A stretch of 64,000 bases of DNA from Flavobacterium ginsenosidimutans (GTDB taxonomy: Bacteria > Bacteroidota > Bacteroidia > Flavobacteriales > Flavobacteriaceae), in NCBI RefSeq assembly GCF_003254625.1, contig NZ_QJRJ01000081.1, forward strand, positions 434,001 through 498,000, read 5' to 3'. The notes beneath the pieces are model-generated. The model searched no databases and had not been told where the DNA came from. It saw nothing but the letters and a program-made list of their open reading frames with translations. This document shows positions 52,001 to 59,999 of this stretch, in pieces (within the stretch, counting starts at the first letter, position 1; each line of letters starts with the position of its first letter). Position numbers and translations under genes: made by a program.

Positions 52001-52656
52001 CGGGATATGGAACAAACAGTGTTTTTGCTTTTAGGAATGCAGGATTAAATAATGCGGGATCAGTGCAGGTTTATGATAAAGACGGGAATATTGTGCAGTC
52101 AAATGTCATGCTGACAGATATTGAAGACATGAAATATATGGGGACCAGCACACCTAAATATTACGGAAGCTTAAGTGCCAATTTAAGCTATAAAAAACTT
52201 TCGCTTTATCTCTTAGCTACCTACAAATTGGATTATGTGCTGTTTAAACCATCTTTTGACCAGTATGTAGACAGATACGGAAGTTTCAAAGGATATGATT
52301 TAAATTCAGACATCGACCTAAGATGGAGAAATCCAGGTGACGAAGCTATAACAAACGTTCCGGGTGTAAGAGGAATGACAGGATACAGTTATTCACGCTA
52401 CCGATTGAGTGATGACAAAGTAATTGATGGAGACCATGTTCGCTTCAAAGAAGTTTCGCTGAAATATGATCTGTCAAATCTTTTTGAAAATACATTTATA
52501 GACAGTGCTTCTTTAACTTGTTCTGCAAGAAACATTGGAATTATCTGGAGAAAAAATAATGACAATATCGATCCTGATTTTTTACCGGTTACCGGTACAG
52601 GCATGAAACTGCCTCCAACGGCAATGTATTCAATGGGATTCAATTTTAATTTTTAA
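49057..52656 (+). CDS. SusC/RagA-type TonB-dependent outer-membrane transporter with STN domain
   Basis: A 1,199-residue transporter. A signal peptide (LYFILFMFFAYTAVAQ, about residues 32-47) is followed by an STN domain (FYNVKILDKAKPVSLNIQKK, then SISEALGIIF) that signals to FecR. Next is a CarboxypepD_reg-like domain (VKGRVLNSSGEPYPGVNIWV) and the TonB plug (ATGSVSTITAKDLEKIPVSN, with KDAAAASIYGARSANGVMVI). The 22-strand barrel ends in MYSMGFNFNF. With its SusD partner it imports large nutrients such as peptides or glycans. The unusually long pre-signal region may mean that a later start is used. Confidence 0.95.
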   Translation: MNFLTNQKLSRDQNSSQRDAFRPNAKCNLKKLYFILFMFFAYTAVAQTNKTVTIEGTDLTFQKAFAAITKQTGYVFFYNVKILDKAKPVSLNIQKKSISEALGIIFEGQQFTFTIQDKTIVVTSTSPQSLSTGSIEVKGRVLNSSGEPYPGVNIWVTGTKNGATTDFDGSFALYGVPTNAIIEASGLTIETVRLNLDGRSNITITAKEKVSLMNEIVVNNGYQKISKTRATGSVSTITAKDLEKIPVSNVMHQLEGQVAGLAIDVMESDNSFVYGNLFGAGAAKTSYNFRIRGQSTYDTSGASSLPLIILDGTPTELDIRTLNPKDIEKITFLKDAAAASIYGARSANGVMVIETKKGKRGKTRFSASQNYAIANKASLSRLPLMNSSQVLNLEQELVDKGIITDPAAATSLYYSTPISQGVEYMFQEKRGTITTAEKNAQLDILRARNNYDQITKYLMRPSESNNFDFSFSGGQNDYTYFTSASFSNEKTQAVGTGGKRMTFTVNQDFKLLNYFKVSTSLKGSIFNYEQNGLGLSPLQASLTSFLPYNEIVDANGNSVSYDRRFYSADTQRLQNQGYLPWTYNYMDELDNSSRGIKEQNYSANISVTAPLFKGLDAVGTYYIETSNLDNKNLYNPDTYFARDLVNQYTTVNTATNELIYGVPLGGISQNSRFGKDSYTARGQLVYNTALAQRHAIDALGGIEFRETVESNQAGTLFGYNETSQTSIDLPSNTPNTIYGYPQGISYNNTLKSQTRRFLSYYGNASYTYDNRYTVSGSARLDDYNNFGVDKSYRRTPLWSTGLKWNISRENFMKNVNFFDNLSFRASYGYNGNISLDTFPFTNISLADVDRFSQQPFAFITEAANPALRWEKTGIMNFGLDFSILNYRLNGTIEYYRKNSKDLITEFDVSPFYGIPNNMLTRNASTLEGHGIDLNLNGSIVKSTDFSFDLSLVTSYNTNEVTDSRFTNFANILNGSGSTPPLAGYGTNSVFAFRNAGLNNAGSVQVYDKDGNIVQSNVMLTDIEDMKYMGTSTPKYYGSLSANLSYKKLSLYLLATYKLDYVLFKPSFDQYVDRYGSFKGYDLNSDIDLRWRNPGDEAITNVPGVRGMTGYSYSRYRLSDDKVIDGDHVRFKEVSLKYDLSNLFENTFIDSASLTCSARNIGIIWRKNNDNIDPDFLPVTGTGMKLPPTAMYSMGFNFNF

Positions 52657-52667
52657 TAGCTGCAGCG

Positions 52668-54074
52668 ATGAAAAAGTATTTAATATATATAGCCATTTTA
52701 TCAGCACTTTTAACAAGTTGCGATAACTACGTAGATATACAGACAGAAGGGAAACTAATCCCGAAAGAAACCGTAAACTATAGATATCTGCTGCAAGGGG
52801 CAAGCACCTTTAACAGCACTTACAATTTAGTGGATGTAGCCTCAGATGATATTGTAATGCGTGAAGACCATGCGAATTACTTTAATCGGTATTTTTCGGG
52901 TTCTGCTTATTACAAGCCTTATTTAGAAACATATAAATGGGCAGATCAAATCATTCCTGTGGGAGAAAGAGACAGCGATATGAATTCTTTATATACGTCA
53001 TTGTATACCTGCAACGTAATTATAAATGAGGTAATGACCAGCACAAATGGCACAGATGCAGAACGTTTGGCTATAAAGGGAGAAGCGCAAGTCCATAGAG
53101 CATTTATCTTTTTAACTTTAGTTAATGTATTTGGAAAAGCATATGACCCTGCAACTGCTTCTACAGATTTAGGAATACCGCTTTTAACTGTACCCACTGT
53201 AACAGAAAATATTACAAGAGCATCTGTAAAAGAAGTCTACGATCAGATTGTAAAAGATTTGACAGAAGCTATTGCATCGGGTTTAAAACCGGTAAATAGA
53301 TCCAGAAGCATATGGTTTCCATCAAAAGCATCTGCGTACGGATTATTGGCAAGAACAAATCTGTATATGGGAAATTATGCAGAAGCCCTGCAGAATGCAG
53401 AATCGGCTTTAGCATTGCAAAATACTTTGTTGAATTTAGAAGACTACCAAAATGCTGGAGATTACGGATGGCCGAGAACCTTTGATGATCCGGAAAACAT
53501 GCTGGCAAAAGAATCAACGGCTTATATGTATTCGCCAACTCTCTTATCTCTAAGCGATGAGCTATTAGATTCATTTGATACAAAAGATCTTAGATACCAG
53601 CTCTACACAAGATCTATTAATGCAATGACTTACGGAAGCCTTACACAGGGAAGAGCCTATTGTAAAGAACTTTTATCTGGAGACGGCCGCAACGCCGGGC
53701 CAACTGTTCCTGAAATGTATGTGATCAAAGCCGAATGCGAAGCAAGAGCAGGAAATGCATCAACAGCAATGGCAACGATTAATACATTAAGAAAGAAACG
53801 TTTTAAAGCAGTAGAATATACAGATTTAACTGCCGCTGATGCTAACGACGCCCTTATAAAAGTTTTGGCCGAGCGCCGAAAAGAATTAATGGGAAGAGCA
53901 GGTTTTAGATGGGCGGATCTGAAACGCTTAAATAAAGATCCCCGTTTTGCTAAGACCATTACGCATAAATACCTAACAGAAACTTTTACCATTGAACCGG
54001 ACGGAAACCGTTATCAGTTTCCTTACGCGGCAATCTACTTTGATTACGCTCCGGATCTGCAGCAAAACAATTGA
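52668..54074 (+). CDS. SusD/RagB-family outer-membrane lipoprotein
   Basis: A 468-residue surface lipoprotein with lipobox LLTSC at residues 14-18. The TPR-rich SusD fold includes DAERLAIKGEAQVHRAFIFL, then TLVNVFGKAYDPATASTDLG and PVTENITRASVKEVYDQIVK. The C-terminal signature is LAERRKELMGRAGFRWADLK. It captures the substrate and forms the lid of the SusC barrel. It follows SusC by 11 bases. At under 500 residues it belongs to the shorter RagB-like group, which has been linked to peptide uptake. Confidence 0.95.
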   Translation: MKKYLIYIAILSALLTSCDNYVDIQTEGKLIPKETVNYRYLLQGASTFNSTYNLVDVASDDIVMREDHANYFNRYFSGSAYYKPYLETYKWADQIIPVGERDSDMNSLYTSLYTCNVIINEVMTSTNGTDAERLAIKGEAQVHRAFIFLTLVNVFGKAYDPATASTDLGIPLLTVPTVTENITRASVKEVYDQIVKDLTEAIASGLKPVNRSRSIWFPSKASAYGLLARTNLYMGNYAEALQNAESALALQNTLLNLEDYQNAGDYGWPRTFDDPENMLAKESTAYMYSPTLLSLSDELLDSFDTKDLRYQLYTRSINAMTYGSLTQGRAYCKELLSGDGRNAGPTVPEMYVIKAECEARAGNASTAMATINTLRKKRFKAVEYTDLTAADANDALIKVLAERRKELMGRAGFRWADLKRLNKDPRFAKTITHKYLTETFTIEPDGNRYQFPYAAIYFDYAPDLQQNN

Positions 54075-54098
54075 AAAAGAATTGATTCAAAAAAATAT

Positions 54099-54126
54099 AG
54101 CACGTTCAGTTTCGCTTGAACGTGCT
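54099..54126 (+). terminator. Hairpin between susD and the thioredoxin-like gene
   Basis: A perfect 10-base stem AGCACGTTCA/TGAACGTGCT with an 8-base loop. No T-run follows, so it may set the level of the downstream enzyme genes below that of susCD or protect the susD mRNA 3' end. Confidence 0.6.
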
Positions 54127-54140
54127 TAAACAAAAAGAAA

Positions 54141-56138
54141 ATGAAAATATTAAAACTACTAACGCTTTTTATAGCTGCAAATGCATCTATATATGCGCAG
54201 GATCAGCCCAAAAGGTTTGAGATTTCGCCAGAACAGCCAAATCCAGGAGAAGAAATCACGATTACTTATGATGCATCGTCAACTGTTTTGAAAAATGCAA
54301 AACAGGTTTCAGCAAGATTATATGCCTATGATAATTTTAGATGGCTAATTAAGGATATTAATCTTAAAGCAGCTTCAGATAAAAAATGGCAGACGAAAGT
54401 AAAGCTTTCAGATCATGCTTCATTGATAACTTGTATTTTTACTTCAGACACCCTGATCGATAAAGGGGGAGAAACTACCTACAGCTGGATGCTGCCAAAA
54501 TCTCCGGGCGCTTATATTGGCTGGGGAATGCTGCGTAACAAAGTTTTTGAAAATGATGTTCCAAATATCGTAGATGAATCAGCTTTTAAAAATGATTCTG
54601 TAGCCGTAATGTGGGTAAACTATGAATTGCAATACCATCCGGAGAGCCGCAAGAAAATATTTTACAATGCATTAAAAGTCGCTCAAATTGTGAGAGGCGG
54701 CGATTTCTCTCCCCGTATAAAAAAAGAAGTCCGTTTTGCACTGACAAATGAGTTAGATAATCAGGACCAATATAATGTAACCAGAACAATCGGTTTATTA
54801 GAACCGGCTGCCAATAAGGCTTTTATTGATTCAGTGCAGCAGGCATTGCTCAAAAAGTATCCAAAAGGTGTTTTAGCGCGTGATATCGAAATTAAGAAAA
54901 TCTTTATGGAATCAGATTTTGACAAAAAGGTAAAGCAGTATGCTGAATTTGAAAAAAACTTTCCGGCGGAGAAATTCTCAGACATCACTACAGAAACGGA
55001 AAATCTTTTCAGCGATAAATTATTTAAAGCAATTGCTTACAATTATATCGTAAAAAACAAAGATTACAATTTCGCTTTAAACAGCGTTAAAAAAGCATCA
55101 TTCAACATTGTATTGGATTACAGCTGGCACTTGGTTTCAATTCCCTTTAACAGGCATGAAGACGGAGTCGAGAAAACAGATTTGGAAACACTAAAAAAAT
55201 ACGCCGATATCTTCATTCCTGAAATGGAAAGCAGAGAAGCATTTGTGCCTAAAGAATATGCTCAGAAATTATCTCCTAAAGAATGGCAGGCGCAGACGAT
55301 AGATTATGCCGCAAGAGAATATTTTACCTATGCAAAACTCCAGGAAATCTTTAAAAACTATGATTTAGAAAGAAGATATCTGGATAAAATTAAGCCATTT
55401 TACGGTTACAAAGACGCAAGCTACAACGAGGTGTATGCCAGAATGCTGCTTAGAGAAGGAAAAATGCTTGATGCCAAAGAATTATTGGCAATAAGCATTA
55501 GAGAAAATAAAGCGACTCCAGAAATGCTGGCTTCATTAAAAACAATTTATTTAAAGGAAGGCGGTGCCGCGGCAGGTTTTGAAGCATATGTAAATTCATT
55601 TAAATCAGACAGCAATATTCAGGAACACAAAACCAGACTGATTGCAGAACTGATCAATATGCCAATAGAAGGTTTTGATTTAGAAAGCAGCAGAGGCGGT
55701 AATGTGAAGCTAGCCGATCAAAAAGGAAAAATCGTGGTGCTTGATTTTTGGGCAATGTGGTGCGGACCATGTAAAAATGCAATGCCGGGAATGCAGATGG
55801 CAGTGGAGAAATACAGACAAGATCCTAATGTAAAATTTTATTTTGTAGATACGCAAGAATACATTAAAGACTTTAAAGCGCAGACACAGGCATTTATTAA
55901 AGAAAAAGGATTTGACTTTACGATTTTGTACGATGGAAAAAATCCAAAAACTGGAAAGTTTGATCAAGCATATGAGAAATATTCTAAAGCATTTCAATTT
56001 TCTGGAATTCCAGAAAAAATGATTATAGATCAAAACGGAAAATTAAGATGGAAATCAAATGGATATTTTGGAAGCCCAACTGAATTGGCCGACGAAATTT
56101 CGATCATTATTGAATATTTGAAAGCTGAGAAAAAATAA
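54141..56138 (+). CDS. TlpA-like thioredoxin-domain protein with long N-terminal region
   Basis: A 665-residue exported protein (signal LKLLTLFIAANASIYAQ). The first 510 residues combine a beta-rich part with a helical part. The C-terminal 150 residues form a TlpA/ResA-type thioredoxin: GKIVVLDFWAMWCGPCKNAM (Cys541, Cys544), MPGMQMAVEKY, and the cis-Pro region in FSGIPEKMIIDQNGKLRWKS. Such proteins reduce disulfides in the periplasm and are common in SusCD loci of Bacteroidetes. It likely receives electrons from the DsbD encoded two genes downstream. The meaning of the large N-terminal part is unknown. Confidence 0.9.
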   Translation: MKILKLLTLFIAANASIYAQDQPKRFEISPEQPNPGEEITITYDASSTVLKNAKQVSARLYAYDNFRWLIKDINLKAASDKKWQTKVKLSDHASLITCIFTSDTLIDKGGETTYSWMLPKSPGAYIGWGMLRNKVFENDVPNIVDESAFKNDSVAVMWVNYELQYHPESRKKIFYNALKVAQIVRGGDFSPRIKKEVRFALTNELDNQDQYNVTRTIGLLEPAANKAFIDSVQQALLKKYPKGVLARDIEIKKIFMESDFDKKVKQYAEFEKNFPAEKFSDITTETENLFSDKLFKAIAYNYIVKNKDYNFALNSVKKASFNIVLDYSWHLVSIPFNRHEDGVEKTDLETLKKYADIFIPEMESREAFVPKEYAQKLSPKEWQAQTIDYAAREYFTYAKLQEIFKNYDLERRYLDKIKPFYGYKDASYNEVYARMLLREGKMLDAKELLAISIRENKATPEMLASLKTIYLKEGGAAAGFEAYVNSFKSDSNIQEHKTRLIAELINMPIEGFDLESSRGGNVKLADQKGKIVVLDFWAMWCGPCKNAMPGMQMAVEKYRQDPNVKFYFVDTQEYIKDFKAQTQAFIKEKGFDFTILYDGKNPKTGKFDQAYEKYSKAFQFSGIPEKMIIDQNGKLRWKSNGYFGSPTELADEISIIIEYLKAEKK

Positions 56139-56157
56139 TTTAGTTAAAGGTTAAAAA

Positions 56158-57546
56158 ATGAAAATTGTTAATTTTTTATATCTCAGTATTGTGCTATTGT
56201 GCTGTCAGATTGGTTTTTCCCAGACCATCTGGCAGGGACAATATCAGTCCTATAGAATTATTGTGTCCGGAGATTTCGATGCCAAAAAAGATTCCCTTTC
56301 CTTTAGCATTCCTGAATTAGGTTCAGACTGCAAGGTTGCTGTAAAAGCTGCCGCTGACAGTGTTTCTTTTAAAAATGACATGTATGGCTATACTTTTAAA
56401 GGAAAATACAGTCCCGATAAAACTGCAGTTACAGGAATTTTTAATAATTACTCGATTCCAAATGCTGCTGTTGTTTTAAATAAGCAAAACCAAATAAAGC
56501 CTTTGTTTTTTGCACAGCATCCGCAGAAACCGTATCCGTATGAAGTGAAGGATTTTACCTTTGAAGGGAAGAATACCAAACTGGCTTATGGCGCAACATT
56601 GACGCTTCCGAAAAACAGAAAGAAATATCCGCTGGCCATTTTAATTTCCGGAACCGGACAGCATGACCGCAATTATACGTTTATGGGAAGAGAATTTTTC
56701 ACTGTTTTAGCTGATTATCTGGCTCGTAACGGAATCGCCTCTCTTCGTGTAGACGACCGCGGATTTGGTAAAACAGCCGGCGATTTTGAAAGTGCCACAA
56801 CCGGCGATTTTGCAGATGATATAGAAGAAGAAATAGCATATTTAAAAAGCGATAAAAATGTGGATGCTTCCTATATTGGTTTAATCGGCCACAGCGAAGG
56901 GGGAATGATTGCCTCTATTGTGAGTTCGAGAAACAAAGATGTAAAATTCATGATCAGCTTATCTGGAGTAGGGGTAAGCGGGCTCGAGATGCTGAATCTG
57001 CAGAATACAGCGATTTTAAAAAGCTTTAATTTTACAGATGAGGTGGTGGCCAAACAGATGGAGCTGTACAATATTCTTTTCAAAGCCGTTTACGAAACCA
57101 AAGATGATGAATCTGTAAAGCCAGTGATGGAGATAAAGCTGAAAGAATGGATGCAGAAACAAGATTCGGTCATGCTCAAGAAAGTACAGCTTTGGGAAGG
57201 ACGCGAACAGACTTTTTTATACCGATATGGAAAAGATGCCGACAGAAAATGGTATCGCTATACTATCCATTACAATCCAGAAGACTATCTGCCAAAAATT
57301 AAGATTCCGGTATTTGTTGGAAATGGAGACAGGGATATTCAGGTTCCTGCTCTAGAGAATATAAATTCATTTAAGAAATACCTTGGAACAAAAGATCTTA
57401 CTTTAAAAATCTATCCGGGCTTAAATCATATGTATCAGCATTGCAGAACTTGTACGCAGAAAGAAGTCAAAGAATTAGATGAAGTTTTTGCACCGGAAGT
57501 TCTCGATGATATTTCCAAATGGATTTTGCAGCGATATAAAAAATGA
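56158..57546 (+). CDS. Secreted alpha/beta hydrolase with N-terminal beta domain
   Basis: A 462-residue hydrolase with signal peptide (LYLSIVLLCCQIGFSQ). The layout is that of 9318-10709: a beta domain of about 110 residues, then YPLAILISGTGQHDRNYTFM, the nucleophile elbow GHSEGG (Ser246), the acid in VFVGNGDRDIQVPA, and the histidine in IYPGLNHMYQHCRTC. It starts 19 bases after the thioredoxin-like gene, so it belongs to the uptake operon. The substrate is probably a product of the imported compound, an ester or amide. Confidence 0.88.
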   Translation: MKIVNFLYLSIVLLCCQIGFSQTIWQGQYQSYRIIVSGDFDAKKDSLSFSIPELGSDCKVAVKAAADSVSFKNDMYGYTFKGKYSPDKTAVTGIFNNYSIPNAAVVLNKQNQIKPLFFAQHPQKPYPYEVKDFTFEGKNTKLAYGATLTLPKNRKKYPLAILISGTGQHDRNYTFMGREFFTVLADYLARNGIASLRVDDRGFGKTAGDFESATTGDFADDIEEEIAYLKSDKNVDASYIGLIGHSEGGMIASIVSSRNKDVKFMISLSGVGVSGLEMLNLQNTAILKSFNFTDEVVAKQMELYNILFKAVYETKDDESVKPVMEIKLKEWMQKQDSVMLKKVQLWEGREQTFLYRYGKDADRKWYRYTIHYNPEDYLPKIKIPVFVGNGDRDIQVPALENINSFKKYLGTKDLTLKIYPGLNHMYQHCRTCTQKEVKELDEVFAPEVLDDISKWILQRYKK

Positions 57547-57565
57547 TGATTGAAACGTATTGATA

Positions 57566-57703
57566 TAAACACATAGAAACATAGATCTTAGAACTTTAAA
57601 AAGGCATTTCACTTCTCTTGACACACCAAAGCTATGCCTTAAAATGAGTTTGTTCTAACTATTCTTTTACAGGCAATAAGACCTATCTTTCTATGTGTTT
57701 AAA
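57566..57703. repeat. MITE/REP-like palindromic element, copy 1
   Basis: AAACACATAGAAACATAGAT at the left end is the inverse of CTATCTTTCTATGTGTTT at the right end (about 16 of 18 bases), enclosing about 100 bases with AAAAAGGCATTTC. A related element is at 59813-59962, so copies lie on both sides of dsbD. There is no open frame inside. Confidence 0.65.
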
Positions 57704-57771
57704 TAATTTTTCTGCTTAGATGCACAGCTTTCATGATGATCCAAGCGATCATCGTCCTAAATTTCTTTTTT

Positions 57772-59796
57772 ATGAAAAAACTAATTCTTTTTATCGCAAT
57801 TTTCTTTGCGATGCATAATCTTACTGCCCAGATTTACGACCCCGTGTCGTTTAAAACGTCTGTAAAAGAGGTGGATGACTCCAGTTATGAATTAAGTATT
57901 ACAGCGCAGATAGACAAAGGCTGGCACATGTATTCTCAAAAAGTTCCCGCAAACGGGCCAATGCCAACCAGCTTTGTGTTTGCAAAATCTAAAAATTATG
58001 CGGCAAAAGGAGGCATTGTTGAGCCAGACGGGCATGAAATTGATGATCCGATTTTTAATATGCGCATCAAACTTTTTGAAACAAAAGCTGTTTTTACGCA
58101 AAAAATAGAAAGAAAAAACAGCGATGCTTTTAAGGTTAAGGCAACTATAGAATTTATGGTCTGCAATGATCAAAGCTGTCTGCCGCCAAGCGAAAGGGAA
58201 TTTGTTTTTGAGATTCCCAAAGGTGCTGCAAAAGAAGAATTAAAAGCGGCAGAAGAGGTCAAAAAAGATGCCATTGTTCCTGTAAAAGAAGATGCAGTTA
58301 GGGCAGAAGTTCCTGTGAAAACAGCAATAAAAAAAGAAATTGCATCGCTGCAAAAAAATGAAGATGCAGCAAGAGGAGAAAATATCTGGAGTATTTTTCT
58401 ATTGAGCTTTTTAGGAGGTTTAGCGGCTTTGCTGACACCATGCGTTTTTCCTATGATTCCAATGACGGTTAGTTTTTTTACCAAACAAAGCAAAAATAAA
58501 GCGGCAGGAATTCGAAATGCTCTGCTATATGGCATTTTCATTATTATTATTTATGTAGCTTTAGGCACATTGGTAACCACTATTTTTGGTGCCGATGCCT
58601 TAAATGCATTGGCAACAAATGTCGCATTCAATTTAATATTCTTCTTATTATTAGTTGTCTTTGCCATATCATTTTTAGGCGCATTCGAAATTGTTTTACC
58701 AAGTTCATGGCTTACCAGAGTCGATAATAACTCGCAGAAAAGCGGTGTAATCGGAATCTTTTTTATGGCTTTGGCGCTTGCCATTGTATCATTTTCATGC
58801 ACAGGCCCAATCGTTGGGACTTTATTGGTTCAGTCCGCAAGTCAGGGCGGTTTGGCACCCGTTATCGGAATGTTTGGATTTTCATTGGCCATCGCTTTGC
58901 CTTTTACGCTTTTTGCCGCTTTTCCGGGATGGATGAATTCACTTCCAAAATCGGGTGGCTGGCTAAATTCGGTAAAAGTAGTTTTAGGATTTTTAGAATT
59001 GGCTTTGGCTTTTAAATTTTTATCCAATGCCGATTTGGTTTTGCAGCTTCATTTATTAGAAAGGGAAGCCTTTTTGGCAATTTGGATCGCCATTTTTACA
59101 GCTTTAACCTTTTATCTATTTGGAAAAATCCAGCTTTCGCATGACTCGCCTGCAGGACACCTTTCTGTGGGAAGATTGGGTCTTGGAATTGCAGTTCTCG
59201 CTTTTACCATTTATCTGATTCCGGGATTATGGGGCGCGCCGCTGCAATGGATCAGCGGATTTCCTCCTCCAAAACAATACAGCGAATCTCCAGATGGATT
59301 AGGAATGTCGGCCACGCCAAGTACCGCCGCAGCAATCCTGGCTGAAGGTGCAGAAGAAGGTCCAAACGGAATTGCGGTTTTCAGGGATTATGATTTAGGA
59401 TTGGCTTATGCCAAAAAAGTAAACAAACCCGTGATGCTTGATTTTACTGGATTTGCCTGTGTAAACTGCCGTAAAATGGAAGAACGCGTCTGGCCTGATC
59501 CTCAGGTTCTATCACAATTGAAAAATGATGTGATCGTAATTTCATTATACGTGGATGACAAAAGGCCGCTGGAAGAAAAGGAGCAGATTGCTTCAAAGAT
59601 CACTGGAAAAAAATTAAAATATATCGGTCAGAAATGGAGCGAATTTCAAATCCTGAAATACAAGACAAACGCCCAGCCATATTATGTTTTAATCGATCAT
59701 AATGGCGAAAACTTAAATCAGCCTACAGCTTATAATCCTGATATTGCATTTTACGCCAATTGGTTAAAAGAAGGTGTGGGGAACTTTAAGAAATGA
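57772..59796 (+). CDS. dsbD: Thiol:disulfide interchange protein DsbD
   Basis: A 674-residue membrane protein that carries electrons from cytoplasmic thioredoxin to periplasmic partners. The start at 57772 gives a clean signal peptide (KKLILFIAIFFAMHNLTAQ); an upstream ATG at 57733 only adds 13 residues. Domains in order are: the periplasmic alpha domain (CNDQSCLPPSE with the Cys pair), eight membrane spans with LLTPCVFPMIPMTVSFF and FSCTGPIVGTLLVQS, then the gamma thioredoxin domain with GFACVNCRKMEERVW (Cys563, Cys566). All three cysteine pairs are present, so it should be functional. It likely feeds the TlpA-like protein encoded upstream. Confidence 0.93.
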   Translation: MKKLILFIAIFFAMHNLTAQIYDPVSFKTSVKEVDDSSYELSITAQIDKGWHMYSQKVPANGPMPTSFVFAKSKNYAAKGGIVEPDGHEIDDPIFNMRIKLFETKAVFTQKIERKNSDAFKVKATIEFMVCNDQSCLPPSEREFVFEIPKGAAKEELKAAEEVKKDAIVPVKEDAVRAEVPVKTAIKKEIASLQKNEDAARGENIWSIFLLSFLGGLAALLTPCVFPMIPMTVSFFTKQSKNKAAGIRNALLYGIFIIIIYVALGTLVTTIFGADALNALATNVAFNLIFFLLLVVFAISFLGAFEIVLPSSWLTRVDNNSQKSGVIGIFFMALALAIVSFSCTGPIVGTLLVQSASQGGLAPVIGMFGFSLAIALPFTLFAAFPGWMNSLPKSGGWLNSVKVVLGFLELALAFKFLSNADLVLQLHLLEREAFLAIWIAIFTALTFYLFGKIQLSHDSPAGHLSVGRLGLGIAVLAFTIYLIPGLWGAPLQWISGFPPPKQYSESPDGLGMSATPSTAAAILAEGAEEGPNGIAVFRDYDLGLAYAKKVNKPVMLDFTGFACVNCRKMEERVWPDPQVLSQLKNDVIVISLYVDDKRPLEEKEQIASKITGKKLKYIGQKWSEFQILKYKTNAQPYYVLIDHNGENLNQPTAYNPDIAFYANWLKEGVGNFKK

Positions 59797-59812
59797 TATT
59801 AGCCTTATTATC

Positions 59813-59962
59813 TTTTAAGGGCATAGAAGCATAGCTTTTGCAGCCTTAATTTAGGCATTTCATTTTTAGCATATCCCAGCGCTTCTGGACTATGTGCGGG
59901 AAACGGGTTTCTTTTTGCAGGCTTTTATAGAAAGGGAGACCTATCTTTCTATGTGCTTAAAT
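59813..59962. repeat. MITE/REP-like palindromic element, copy 2
   Basis: TTTTAAGGGCATAGAAGCAT at the left and CTATCTTTCTATGTGCTTAA at the right are imperfect inverse repeats, with TAGGCATTTCATTT inside matching the interior of copy 1 at 57566-57703. It lies directly between dsbD and the peptidase gene. Confidence 0.65.
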
Positions 59963-59999
59963 TAAAAAACAATCATTAAAAAAAAACAAAAAATATCAA

